Source: Leptothrix sp. (in: b-proteobacteria)
GTDB lineage: Bacteria; Pseudomonadota; Gammaproteobacteria; Burkholderiales; Burkholderiaceae_C
Length of the DNA: 64,000 nucleotides
Direction: 5' to 3'
Assembly: GCA_013822685.1 (NCBI GenBank)
Contig: PNKV01000004.1
Coordinates: forward strand, 124,001 to 188,000
The position numbers and the translations under genes are program-made. Shown in pieces: positions 1 to 8,421 of the stretch (position 1 is its first letter; each line of letters begins with the position of its first letter). The notes under the pieces were generated by a model. That model saw only the letters and a program-made list of their open reading frames with translations, had not been told where the DNA came from and did no database searches.

Positions 1-1397
1 ATGAAGCCGCCAACATCGCCGCTGCCCTGAAGGCCGGTTATGCCGTGCTGGTCACCGACTACGCTGGTTACACCACGGGCAGCACGCCCACTTACCTGGC
101 CGGCGCCTCGCAAGGCAATGCCGTGCTGGACATCGTCCGCGCTGCCAGCCAAGTGCCTTCGGTGGGCCTGAGCCCCACCGCCAAGACCGCCATCTGGGGT
201 TACTCGCAGGGCGGACAAAGCGCCTCGTGGGCCGCTGAACGCAAGGCCACTTACGCGCCGAGCCTGAACCTGGTGGCCGTGGCCGCTGGCGGAACGCCCG
301 CTGACTTCATCACCACCGCCAAGTACCTGGACGGCTCCAACGGCGCCTCCTTCCTGTTCGGCGGCGTGATTGGCCTGGGCGAGCAATACCCCGAGCAGAT
401 CCCATTGAACACCCTGGCCAACGCCAATGGCCAGGCCGCCATCGCCCGTGGCAAATCGCAGTGCGTGTTCGAGTCGCTGTTCGACCTGATGAACGACAGC
501 CTGTCCGAGTACACGGTGGGCAACCAGTCGCTGGACCAGTTGTTGACCGTGCCTGCGATCAACGCCACGCTGAAGGCGCAGAACCTGGGTTCCACCAAGG
601 TGCCGGTGCCGCTGTACCAGTACCACGGTCAGGCCGACGAGTTCATCCCCATCGAACAGCATGTGGCCCTGAAGAAGCAGTACTGCGCCAAGTTCAGCAA
701 CGTGACTTTCGACGTGTACCCCAGCGAGCACATCGTGACCCAGTTCCAGGCTGCACCGACCGTGCTGACCTGGTTGGGTGACCGCTTCGCCGGCAAGTCC
801 ACGCTGGGCACCTGCCTGACGTTCAACGCCGAACCCAAGTCGACGGCCAACCCGAACAAGGGCAACTTCGTCGTCTCGCTCAAGAGCTGGCCTTTGAAGG
901 CCACCGTGGGCCTGAAGACGCTGGGCCAGACCGTCTACCTGCCGACCACCTCGACCTTCTCGGCCGAGACCGACATCACCGCCCAACGCCTGACGGGCAA
1001 CCTGTCGGTGCCTAACTTCAGCCAGTCGATCAAGATCCTGGGCATTGGCTCGCAGGTCGGCCTGAAGATCACGCCGGTGGGCGACGCCACGGGCACGGTC
1101 ACGCTGGACAACGCCGGTCAGTTGCATGTGCATGGCGTGGCCAAGGCCAACATCTCGGTCACTTCGCTGTCCGGCCTGCCGATTGGTGAGTGCAAGACGG
1201 TGACGCCGGTCGAGTTCCCCATCAACTTCGACGGCCCCGTGTCGTCGCTGGGCAATGGCAACCTGACCTTCACGGGCACGACGACCTTCCCACAGCTGAA
1301 GGGCTGCGGCGTGTCGGCGATCCTGTCGGCTGTGATGTCCGGCCCTGGCCAGACCTACTCGTTCACCGTGGCACCGCCCGCTCCCAAGAAGTATTGA
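1..1397 (+). CDS. Secretory lipase (LIP family), 5' end missing
   Basis: The reading frame is already open at base 3, so the start and signal peptide lie before the window; about 464 residues are visible. The alpha/beta-hydrolase part carries a GYSQGG nucleophile elbow (Ser codon 204-206), an Asp in QADEF (636-638) and a His in SEHIV (729-731), the order expected of the secretory lipase family, which cleaves triacylglycerol or other esters outside the cell. After about base 800 the protein continues for some 200 residues of Gly/Thr/Ser-rich, beta-strand-like sequence that is not part of the catalytic fold, with two late cysteines (around GECKT and KGCGV). This tail resembles beta-domains I know from secreted actinobacterial proteins. 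Family assignment is fairly sure; substrate is unknown. Confidence 0.75.
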   Translation, partial: EAANIAAALKAGYAVLVTDYAGYTTGSTPTYLAGASQGNAVLDIVRAASQVPSVGLSPTAKTAIWGYSQGGQSASWAAERKATYAPSLNLVAVAAGGTPADFITTAKYLDGSNGASFLFGGVIGLGEQYPEQIPLNTLANANGQAAIARGKSQCVFESLFDLMNDSLSEYTVGNQSLDQLLTVPAINATLKAQNLGSTKVPVPLYQYHGQADEFIPIEQHVALKKQYCAKFSNVTFDVYPSEHIVTQFQAAPTVLTWLGDRFAGKSTLGTCLTFNAEPKSTANPNKGNFVVSLKSWPLKATVGLKTLGQTVYLPTTSTFSAETDITAQRLTGNLSVPNFSQSIKILGIGSQVGLKITPVGDATGTVTLDNAGQLHVHGVAKANISVTSLSGLPIGECKTVTPVEFPINFDGPVSSLGNGNLTFTGTTTFPQLKGCGVSAILSAVMSGPGQTYSFTVAPPAPKKY

Positions 1398-1420
1398 TCT
1401 TCGGGGTGTGAACTGAAATC

Positions 1421-1455
1421 GAGGCCGGCCCCCTGCAAGACAGGCGGCCGGCCTC
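1421..1455 (+). terminator. GC-rich hairpin downstream of the lipase gene
   Basis: Perfect 10-bp arms, GAGGCCGGCC at 1421-1430 and GGCCGGCCTC at 1446-1455, are separated by a 15-base loop. The stem lies 24 bases after the lipase stop. The run of six T's (about 1470-1475) is some 14 bases past the stem, so it is not a textbook intrinsic terminator, but ending the lipase transcript is the obvious role. Confidence 0.5.
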
Positions 1456-1568
1456 TTGCCTTGCGCGGGTTTTTTCTCGTTCGGGTTTCATCGGACTGTG
1501 CATTGGGCTGAGCGTGTGCACACTGTTCTGCGCCAACGATTTGGCGCAACAAGCTAAGGATTCGAAAA

Positions 1569-2231
1569 ATGGCACAAGTTCAAGTGGCGCGCAGCGCGGG
1601 CAAACAATGGTTCGCCTTGCTGGCCCTGATTGGCGTGGCGATGGCGGCCGTGCTGTGGTGGTGGTCTCACCGTGACGACGCCGCCATGGGCGAAACGGTG
1701 GCGGCCACCGAGCCCGCCCCCGAGACCCAGGCCGTGGCCCTGATCAAAACGGGTGCTGCGGCACCGCAAACGGCGGTCATGCCCACCACCGATGCCGGCC
1801 TGGCGGCCCAGCAAGCGGCAGCAGCCGAGGTGGTGGCACGCACACCGGCCATGAAGCCGATCACGGGGCCTGTTACTGAGCGCCCCGAGTTCGTGTCCGA
1901 GATGGAATGGTCGATGCTGAAAGGTGTGGCGCAGCAAAACCCCACGCCAGACGTGGAGCTCACACGTCTGGTCAACAAGCTGCGCTTCATGAAACAGCTG
2001 GAGCTGTGGCAGTCGATGGAGCATTCCAATGACCTGGCCAAGCGCCGGGTGTTGGCCGAGCAGTTGCTGGACGACCTGCCCCAACGCGTGGCCAATGCCG
2101 ACCTGGACAAGCCCGAAGCGCAAAAGCTGCAGGCCTCCTTGTTGAAAGATGCCGTGAGCAACGAGCAAGAGCGCAAGAAGCGCGCTGAGATGGAAGCCCG
2201 CCGCCTGATGGGTTCTTCGGCGGCCAGCTGA
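1569..2231 (+). CDS. Hypothetical membrane-anchored protein, 220 aa
   Basis: I do not recognise a family. Residues about 14-33 form one hydrophobic segment ending in three tryptophans (WWWSH), so the protein is probably anchored in the inner membrane with the rest in the periplasm. An Ala/Thr/Pro-rich stretch to about residue 110 is followed by a charged, helix-forming C-terminal half (about 120-215) with likely coiled-coil character. A TAAGGA ribosome site precedes the ATG. It follows a lipase gene, but it lacks the RxxFDY motif and the length (about 340 aa) of a lipase foldase, so I do not call it one. A hairpin separates it from the lipase gene, so it probably has its own promoter. Confidence 0.6.
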   Translation: MAQVQVARSAGKQWFALLALIGVAMAAVLWWWSHRDDAAMGETVAATEPAPETQAVALIKTGAAAPQTAVMPTTDAGLAAQQAAAAEVVARTPAMKPITGPVTERPEFVSEMEWSMLKGVAQQNPTPDVELTRLVNKLRFMKQLELWQSMEHSNDLAKRRVLAEQLLDDLPQRVANADLDKPEAQKLQASLLKDAVSNEQERKKRAEMEARRLMGSSAAS

Positions 2232-2275
2232 TCCACCAGCCCGCTGGGCCTTGCCCGGTGTGGTTAACATGGGGC

Positions 2276-2926
2276 ATGAACAGCACTGTGTCCTGGCTTG
2301 CCCTGCTCCTGTCTTTGGCCATATTGGGGGCCTACGAGGTGCACCTGTGGCGCCTCTCGCGCCGCCAGCCCCTGGCCACGGCCCGCTCGGCCCACGCCCT
2401 GCTCCGTGCAGAGTGGGTGGAGGCCCTGTCCCGTCAGGCAGGCTCTGAAATCGTCGCCGTGCAGGCGCTCCGCAACTCGCTGATGTCGGCCACCATCACG
2501 GCCTCGACGGCGGCCCTGGCCTTGATGGGCACCCTGACCGTGACCTCCACCACCGTGGTGCAGGACATGGCCTTGTTTGGCATGCGGCAACTGTCGACCC
2601 GCCTGGCGCTGGAGTTGCTGCTGTTGGCCGCCTTGTTCGCCTCATATGTGTGCTCGGCCACCGCCATGCGCTATTTCAGCCATGGCAGTTTCATCATGTC
2701 GCTGCCGGTGGGCTCGGATGAGCGCCTGCGCCGCACCCCCATGGCCGTGGACTACGTGCGCCGCGCGGGCGTGCTGTACAGCTGGGGCCTGCGCCTGTTT
2801 CTGTTCTTGGCGCCCATTGTGGCGGGCTTGGTCAACCCAATCGCCATGCCGGTGGCCGCCATCGTGCTCACTTTGGTCTTGAGGGCCTTTGACCGGCCGC
2901 CCGTGGGTTGGGCCCCGCTGGGGTAA
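2276..2926 (+). CDS. DUF599 family membrane protein
   Basis: A 216-residue protein with about four hydrophobic segments (near residues 7-22, 65-90, 105-130 and 165-205 of this start) and the DUF599 signature region, VQALRNSLMSATITAS, in which a short soluble helix runs into a membrane helix. Members occur widely in Proteobacteria and have no proven function. The ATG at 2276 is chosen; an ATG six codons upstream (2258) is possible, and neither has a strong ribosome site. It stands 44 bases after the preceding hypothetical gene on the same strand and could be co-transcribed with it. Confidence 0.6.
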   Translation: MNSTVSWLALLLSLAILGAYEVHLWRLSRRQPLATARSAHALLRAEWVEALSRQAGSEIVAVQALRNSLMSATITASTAALALMGTLTVTSTTVVQDMALFGMRQLSTRLALELLLLAALFASYVCSATAMRYFSHGSFIMSLPVGSDERLRRTPMAVDYVRRAGVLYSWGLRLFLFLAPIVAGLVNPIAMPVAAIVLTLVLRAFDRPPVGWAPLG

Positions 2927-2987
2927 CCTGCGCTGATCGGCATGCGAATTGCTGATCTTTTCCGATCAATGCAAGCAGGTGGTCTCC

Positions 2988-3821
2988 ATGCGCGAACTCT
3001 CCCACAGCGGCCAGCAGGCCATCAACGACATCGCTTACCGCACCGGCTTCAGCCCCGACGCGGTGTTGAGCATGCTCGACTCGGTCATCAATGGCAACGG
3101 CGGCATGGCCCAGTTCAACCACCCTGAGTTTGGTGGCTACGGCCAGTGGATGCGCGGCGGCATGACCATGGTGTCCGACATGTTCAACAACCAGCTCAAA
3201 GGCCGGGTTGACGGCCTGTGTTTCGAGCTGTCCAACCTGATCGCCAGCCAACCTGATCTGATCCGCACTGGCAGCTTTCAGTCGCAAAGCCAGGGTGGGC
3301 AAGGCACGCACGGCCAGCAGCAACACCACCAGCAGGGCAGCATGCAGTCGCAAGGCGGTGGGGCCTACCAGGAGTCGGCCAGCCTGTTTGTGCCCGGCAC
3401 CTCCAACGATTGGTGGCCGTCCGATCTGCGCTGGCCCAACAGCACCGGCGCCCAGAACGGCGTGCGCTACGCCTACTTTGCGCAGGCCCGGCGCCTGGCG
3501 ATCGATGTGGGCGGGCGCGTCACGGTCTACGACACGCTGGACCACCAGATCGGGGGTTTCTCTCAGCAGCAATCGGGCAGTGGCTCGATCAGCTTCACCA
3601 GCCAATACGGGCTGATCGACGTGGCCTCCTTGCCCGTGGTGTCAGGTGACGGCGGGTCACGGCCTGCCCCGCAGCGCTTTGAGGCCCCCTCCACGCCCAA
3701 CCTTGCCGATCAATCCGATATTTTCGGCACGATCGAAAAGCTCGCAGCCCTGCAGGCCAAGGGCTTCATCAGCGCCGAAGAATTCGCGGCCAAGAAGTCG
3801 GAGCTCCTCGGCCGCCTCTAG
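2988..3821 (+). CDS. Hypothetical protein with C-terminal SHOCT domain
   Basis: A 277-residue soluble protein. The last 35 or so residues (DIFGTIEKLAALQAKGFIS, then EEFAAKKSELLGRL) match the SHOCT short C-terminal helical module, thought to mediate oligomerisation. A Gln/Gly/His/Ser-rich low-complexity linker lies around residues 95-140, followed by a beta-rich segment with several Trp and Tyr. The ATG at 2988 is preceded by an AGGTGG ribosome site. Upstream in-frame codons exist but lack one. Function unknown; the N-terminal part (SHSGQQAINDIAYRTGFS) looks helix-turn-helix-like but I would not claim DNA binding. Confidence 0.6.
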   Translation: MRELSHSGQQAINDIAYRTGFSPDAVLSMLDSVINGNGGMAQFNHPEFGGYGQWMRGGMTMVSDMFNNQLKGRVDGLCFELSNLIASQPDLIRTGSFQSQSQGGQGTHGQQQHHQQGSMQSQGGGAYQESASLFVPGTSNDWWPSDLRWPNSTGAQNGVRYAYFAQARRLAIDVGGRVTVYDTLDHQIGGFSQQQSGSGSISFTSQYGLIDVASLPVVSGDGGSRPAPQRFEAPSTPNLADQSDIFGTIEKLAALQAKGFISAEEFAAKKSELLGRL

Positions 3822-3845
3822 GCCGCGTTCAGGCCTTTGCCGTCG

Positions 3846-4250
3846 TCAAAGCCAGGTGCCGGTGCCTTGGGGCATCTGGATGGCGTTGTCCGGGCTGCCG
3901 TCGGTGATGAACGAGCCGATGAAGATGCTCAGCAGGGCAATGAAGATGCTGGCAAAAAACGCCGTCCAGAAGCTGGAGACCTTGAAGCCTTTGACCAGCG
4001 AGGCCACCAGCATGATCATCAAGGCATTGATCACCAGCAGGAACAGGCCGAAGGTGACCAAGGTCAGGGGCAGGGTGAGCAGGATGAGCAGCGGCTTGAC
4101 GATCGCATTCGCGAAGCCCAGCAACAGCGCCGAGATGAGCAGCGACGAGGTGTTCTCGAAGCGCAGGCCCTTGAAGAGGTGGCTGGCCGCCCACAGCGAC
4201 AGGGCGGTGATGCCCCAGTGGATCAGGAACGGCGTCAGGTTGTGAAGCAT
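3846..4250 (-). CDS. Phage-holin-4-like (PF04020-type) four-helix membrane protein
   Basis: A 134-residue protein made almost entirely of four hydrophobic helices with short charged loops, including the family region GFANAIVKPLLILLTLPLT. This group is named after a mycobacteriophage holin but is common as a lone housekeeping-type membrane gene in bacteria. No phage genes surround it, so lysis is unlikely. It converges on the SHOCT-domain gene with 24 bases between stops and diverges from ku. Confidence 0.75.
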   Translation of the reverse strand: MLHNLTPFLIHWGITALSLWAASHLFKGLRFENTSSLLISALLLGFANAIVKPLLILLTLPLTLVTFGLFLLVINALMIMLVASLVKGFKVSSFWTAFFASIFIALLSIFIGSFITDGSPDNAIQMPQGTGTWL

Positions 4251-4357
4251 GGGGTGGCACTGGAATAGGGTGAGGCCCCATTATCCAGGCACCGACAGGC
4301 ACGCCAACTGCTGACAGCAGGAACCACCACTTCCGCCAAGGCCTCGCCTTGCCCGCC

Positions 4358-5233
4358 ATGCCGCACAGTCTCTGGAAAGGCGCCATTTCATTCGGGCTGG
4401 TCCACATCCCGGTCGCGCTGTACCCTGCCTCGCGCGAGGACGCCATCGATTTTGACTGGCTGGACAGCCGCTCCATGGACCCGGTGGGCTACAAGCGCAT
4501 CAACAAGCGCACGGGCAAGGAGATCACCAAGGAAAACATCGTCAAGGGCGTGAAATACGAGGATGACCGCTACGTGGTGCTCAGCGATGACGAGATCAAA
4601 CGCGCCTACCCCAAGACGACGCAGACCATCGAGATCGAGGCGTTTGTCCGGGCCCAGGACATCCCTTTTGTGCACCTGGAGCGCCCCTACTACCTGGCCC
4701 CCATCGCCAAGGGTGAGAAGGTGTACGCCCTGCTGCGCGAAACGCTGCTGGCCTCCAAGCGCATCGGCATTGCCCGCGTGGTCATCCAGACCAAGGAACA
4801 CCTGGCGGCTTTGATCCCGGTGGGGCCGGCGCTGATGCTGAACACCTTGCGCTGGCCCTCCGAGATCCGCCCGTGGGATGAGCTCAACCTGCCAGCCGAA
4901 GGCGCCAAGGCGGCGGGGCTGAGTGACCGCGAGTTGAGCATGGCCTCGCAGTTGGTGGATGACATGTCCGCCGACTTTGACCCGAAGCTTTACAGCGACA
5001 AGTTCCGCGATGCCGTGATGGCCCTGATCGAAACCAAGGCGCAGGCCGGGCAGCTCAGTGAGGTCAAGTCGCTGGAATCGGCGGACACCGGCACCAGCAG
5101 CAATGTGATCGACCTGACGGAGTTGCTCAAACGCAGCCTGAACAAGGGTGGGGGGGCCGCCAAGAAAGCCGCGCCCAAGAAAACTGCGGCCAAGAAGACC
5201 ACGGCGCGTGCGCCTGCCCGCAAGCACGCCTGA
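4358..5233 (+). CDS. ku: Ku protein, non-homologous end joining
   Basis: A 291-residue bacterial Ku homologue, which forms a homodimeric ring that threads onto DNA double-strand ends and recruits LigD. The family hallmark N-terminus (MPHSLWKGAISFGLVHIPV) and core blocks such as VKGVKYEDDRYV and the ALMLNTLRWPSEIR region are present. The final 30 residues are a Lys/Ala tail (KKAAPKKTAAKKTTARAPAR) like the basic extensions that aid DNA binding in other bacterial Ku proteins. The ATG at 4358 fits the conserved start; a TTG three codons earlier is possible. It is the first gene of the ku - GntA-like - ligD set, with 18 bases to the next gene. Confidence 0.95.
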   Translation: MPHSLWKGAISFGLVHIPVALYPASREDAIDFDWLDSRSMDPVGYKRINKRTGKEITKENIVKGVKYEDDRYVVLSDDEIKRAYPKTTQTIEIEAFVRAQDIPFVHLERPYYLAPIAKGEKVYALLRETLLASKRIGIARVVIQTKEHLAALIPVGPALMLNTLRWPSEIRPWDELNLPAEGAKAAGLSDRELSMASQLVDDMSADFDPKLYSDKFRDAVMALIETKAQAGQLSEVKSLESADTGTSSNVIDLTELLKRSLNKGGGAAKKAAPKKTAAKKTTARAPARKHA

Positions 5234-5251
5234 CCCGCGCCAGGACCGACC

Positions 5252-5827
5252 ATGATCCATGCCCTGCCCACCCAAGACTTCCTGGCCGCGGTCCAGGACT
5301 TCGACCGGCATGCGCGGGTGGGCCGCCAGCAAGCGCTGGGACACGCGCCGGGCCGCTCGGCGCAACGGCCCTGGAATCCGCTGCACCTGCATCCCCAGGC
5401 TGCGCGCCTGAGCAGCGAGTTGCCGCTGCGGCGGGTCGCGGGGCGTTCACTGGTGCGCATGGGCCTGTACCCCGAGCTGGGCGCGCCGGAATCGGCCTTG
5501 GCGGTGTGCCACGACCTGTACGAGTTTGCCCACGAGCTGCAGCAGTCAGACGACGAGCAGGGCGCCTGCTTTGCCGCCTTGTTCAAGGGTCACCCCATTG
5601 GCAGCGAGCTTCTCTTCGAGCACCAGCTTTGGCGCCAGTTGCAGACCATGCATGGTGTGGACGCGCAGTACTTTGACGCGGCGGTGGACCCGGCCAGTGT
5701 CGATGCGGCCAGGGTGCAGTTCGCCTTCGGCGGCCGGGTCTATGTGGTTGTGGGCCGGCACCAGGGCGCGGGTGCCATGCCACGGCCATCGCTGGTGTTC
5801 TATCCCGTGTGGGATCCAAGGCGATGA
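5252..5827 (+). CDS. Short GntA/YqcI-YcgG-like protein inside the NHEJ operon
   Basis: A 191-residue protein. Its second half follows the pattern I know from heme-dependent N-hydroxylases of the GntA (YqcI/YcgG) family: an acidic/aromatic helix (ALAVCHDLYEFAHEL), FEHQLWRQLQTMHGVDAQ, a DP-containing turn, the FAFGGRVYVVVGRH block (family: FSFGGxAFFVVGLHP) and PRPSLVFYP. The His of VGxH is kept. Full-length relatives continue another 60-80 residues after LVF; this one stops 10 residues later, and the N-terminal FPCVGA motif is not evident. GntA oxidises guanidine or arginine-type nitrogens; activity here is doubtful. Its stop overlaps the ligD ATG (ATGA, 5824-5827), so it is coupled to ligD. 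The assignment is by eye. Confidence 0.6.
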   Translation: MIHALPTQDFLAAVQDFDRHARVGRQQALGHAPGRSAQRPWNPLHLHPQAARLSSELPLRRVAGRSLVRMGLYPELGAPESALAVCHDLYEFAHELQQSDDEQGACFAALFKGHPIGSELLFEHQLWRQLQTMHGVDAQYFDAAVDPASVDAARVQFAFGGRVYVVVGRHQGAGAMPRPSLVFYPVWDPRR

Positions 5828-8421
5828 GGACCGAGCCGCTCGCACGCTATTGGGAGAAGCGGGATTTCGGCATCACCGCCGAGCCCCGTGGGCGGCGCGC
5901 AGCCAAGGTGCAGCAGGGCTGGTCCTTCGTCATTCAAAAGCACGCGGCATCGCGCCTGCACTACGACTTCCGGCTGGAGCTGGACGGCGTGCTGGTGTCC
6001 TGGGCCGTGCCCAAGGGCCCCAGTTTTGACCCGAGCGACAAGCGCATGGCCATCCACGTGGAAGACCACCCGCTGTCGTATGGTGATTTCGAAGGGACCA
6101 TCCCGCCCAAGCAATATGGGGCGGGCACCGTGATCGTGTGGGACAGGGGTCAGTGGGAGCCGGTGGGTGATCCGCACAAGGGCTTGGCCCAAGGCAAGCT
6201 GGTGTTCGCCTTGCATGGGCAGAAGCTGGCGGGGTTGTGGGAGCTGGTGAAAATTGCCAAACCGGGTGAGCGGCAGGAAGCCTGGCTGCTCTTCAAGAAG
6301 CGCGACGAGTTCGCCAGGCCGCGGGCCGAGTACGACGTGGTGACCGCGCTGCCCGACAGTGTGATCGCCAAGCCCATCGTGGCGGCCCCCGCTTTGAAGG
6401 CCGCTGCCCGGCCGTCATCAAAGGCCGCGCCGTCACGCGCCGCGCCATTGGCCGGCCCCAAAGCGCGCAAGGCCGAGTTGCCGGCGACGCTGGCCCCGCA
6501 GCTGGCCACCTTGGCCACGGGCGTGCCGGCCACGGGCCAGTGGTTGTTCGAGCTCAAGTTCGATGGCTACCGCTTGCTCACGCGCATTGAGCGCGGCAAG
6601 GCCCACCTCATCACCCGGGGCGGGCATGACTGGTCCGACAAGATGCCGCACCTGGTCAAAGGCATTGAGCGCCTGGGCGTCAAATCGGGTTGGCTTGATG
6701 GCGAGATCGTGGTGCTGGGCGAAGACGGCGCGCCCAATTTCAATGCCTTGCAAAGCGCTTTCACCCACCACACGCACGCCGACAAGATCATCTACTTCTT
6801 GTTCGATGTGCCCTTCTTGAATGGCCAGGACCTGCGACCCTTGCCCCTGTCAGAACGGCGGCGGCAGCTCAAGGCGCTTCTCGACAGCCACGGCCAGGAG
6901 CCGATCCGGTTCAGCGCCGATTTCGAAGCAGACCCAGCCTCGATCCTGCAATCGGCCTGCCGCTTGAAGATGGAGGGCGTGATCGCCAAACGGGCGGACG
7001 CGCCTTACACCTCTGCGCGGTCCGAGACCTGGCTCAAGCTCAAATGCAAGCGACGCCAGGAGTTCGTGGTGTGTGGCTACACCGACCGCAGCGATGGCCG
7101 CGCGCAGATCGGCAGCCTGCTGCTGGGCGTGCACGATGACCAGGGCGAGTTGGTGTCGGTGGGCAGCGTGGGCACCGGCTGGAGCACGCCGGAGGCGCAG
7201 GCGTTGAAGACGGCGCTGGCCAAGCTGCACAGCCCTCAGCCGCCATTCAAGGCGGGCGTGAACAAACCGGGCCGCTGGTCGCGGCGGGTGCTGGGCAGTG
7301 AGCGGTGGGTCAAGCCCACCTTGGTGGCCGAGGTGGAGTTCGCCGAGTGGACCCCCGATGGCCAGATCAGGCACGCCTCGTACGTGGCCTTGCGCAGCGA
7401 CAAACCCGCCAAGGCCATCGTGCGGGAGGTGCCCAAAACTGTGGAGGATTCAGTCGCCATGCCTTCTTCTTCAACCGCTGCCCCTACCTCATTGGGCAAG
7501 CTCAAGATCACCCACGGTGAGCGCGTCATCGACCCAGCCTCGGGCACCACCAAGCTGGAGCTGGTGCGCTATTACGAATCAGTGGCCGAGTGGATCCTGC
7601 CGCACCTCAAGGGGCGGCCTTGCTCGCTGGTGCGGGGGCCCGAGGGCGTGGGCGGCCAGCTTTTCTTTCAGAAGCATGGCGGCACCATTGGCATCGCGGG
7701 CGTGCGCGAACTCGACCCCGCGCTGTGGCCGGGCCACGAGGCCTTGATGGAGGTGGCCAGCGTGCCCGCCTTGCTGAGCGCCGCGCAGATGAACGTGATC
7801 GAGTTCCACACCTGGAACTCGCGCAGCCGCAACATCGACAAGCCCGACCGCATGGTGTTCGACCTGGACCCTGGCGAGGGCACACCCTGGGCGCATGTGC
7901 AGGAAGCGGCCACGCTGGTGCACTCTTTCCTCAACGAGTTGGGCCTGGCCTCGTGGCTCAAGACGAGTGGGGGCAAGGGCCTGCACGTGGTGGTGCCCTT
8001 GACGCCCCGCTTCGCGTCCGACACGGTGAAGGCCTTTTCCAAGGTGATCGTGCAACACCTGGCCACCACCATCCCATCGCGTTTCGTGGCCAAGAGCGGG
8101 CCGGCCAACCGGGTGGGCAAGCTGTTCGTTGATTACCTGCGCAATGGCCATGGCGCGACGACGGCAGCGGCCTTTTCAGCCCGGGCCCGGTCCGGTTTGG
8201 GCGTCTCGATGCCGGTGGCCTGGGACGAGTTGCCCACGCTGAAAAGCGGCGCCCACTGGACGGTCGCCACCGCGCGCGATCGCCTGTCTTTCCAGAAGGA
8301 CGACCCGTGGGCCGACTACTGGACGCACAAGCAAACGCTGAGCGCGGCCATGAAGGCGCTGGGCTTCAAGCCCCAGGCTGGCGGCGCTGACCCCCGGCCT
8401 GCAGGCACCGGTCCAGGATGA
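5824..8421 (+). CDS. ligD: ATP-dependent DNA ligase LigD (PE-LIG-POL)
   Basis: An 865-residue multidomain end-joining enzyme in the order seen in Pseudomonas: 3'-phosphoesterase (about 35-190; HAASRLHYDFRLELDG, IPPKQYGAGTVIVWD), ATP-dependent ligase (about 215-525; adenylated Lys245 in ELKFDGYRLL, plus LDGEIVVL and EGVIAKR) and an archaeo-eukaryotic primase-type polymerase (about 555-845; catalytic FDLDPGEG with Asp680 and Asp682, and the TSGGKGLHVVVPL block). Together these trim, fill and seal ends held by Ku. The ATG at 5824 overlaps the upstream stop; a GTG five codons earlier is less likely. The last 56 bases overlap the end of the converging permease gene. Confidence 0.95.
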   Translation: MRTEPLARYWEKRDFGITAEPRGRRAAKVQQGWSFVIQKHAASRLHYDFRLELDGVLVSWAVPKGPSFDPSDKRMAIHVEDHPLSYGDFEGTIPPKQYGAGTVIVWDRGQWEPVGDPHKGLAQGKLVFALHGQKLAGLWELVKIAKPGERQEAWLLFKKRDEFARPRAEYDVVTALPDSVIAKPIVAAPALKAAARPSSKAAPSRAAPLAGPKARKAELPATLAPQLATLATGVPATGQWLFELKFDGYRLLTRIERGKAHLITRGGHDWSDKMPHLVKGIERLGVKSGWLDGEIVVLGEDGAPNFNALQSAFTHHTHADKIIYFLFDVPFLNGQDLRPLPLSERRRQLKALLDSHGQEPIRFSADFEADPASILQSACRLKMEGVIAKRADAPYTSARSETWLKLKCKRRQEFVVCGYTDRSDGRAQIGSLLLGVHDDQGELVSVGSVGTGWSTPEAQALKTALAKLHSPQPPFKAGVNKPGRWSRRVLGSERWVKPTLVAEVEFAEWTPDGQIRHASYVALRSDKPAKAIVREVPKTVEDSVAMPSSSTAAPTSLGKLKITHGERVIDPASGTTKLELVRYYESVAEWILPHLKGRPCSLVRGPEGVGGQLFFQKHGGTIGIAGVRELDPALWPGHEALMEVASVPALLSAAQMNVIEFHTWNSRSRNIDKPDRMVFDLDPGEGTPWAHVQEAATLVHSFLNELGLASWLKTSGGKGLHVVVPLTPRFASDTVKAFSKVIVQHLATTIPSRFVAKSGPANRVGKLFVDYLRNGHGATTAAAFSARARSGLGVSMPVAWDELPTLKSGAHWTVATARDRLSFQKDDPWADYWTHKQTLSAAMKALGFKPQAGGADPRPAGTGPG

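Noticed and set aside
1569..2231. Lipase-specific foldase (LifO) because it follows a lipase gene
   Set aside because: It is too short, lacks the RxxFDY foldase motif, and the neighbouring lipase belongs to a family that does not need one.
3846..4250. Possible prophage remnant because of a holin-type gene
   Set aside because: No integrase, lysin, structural or attachment sequence is nearby; this family is common as an ordinary chromosomal membrane gene.
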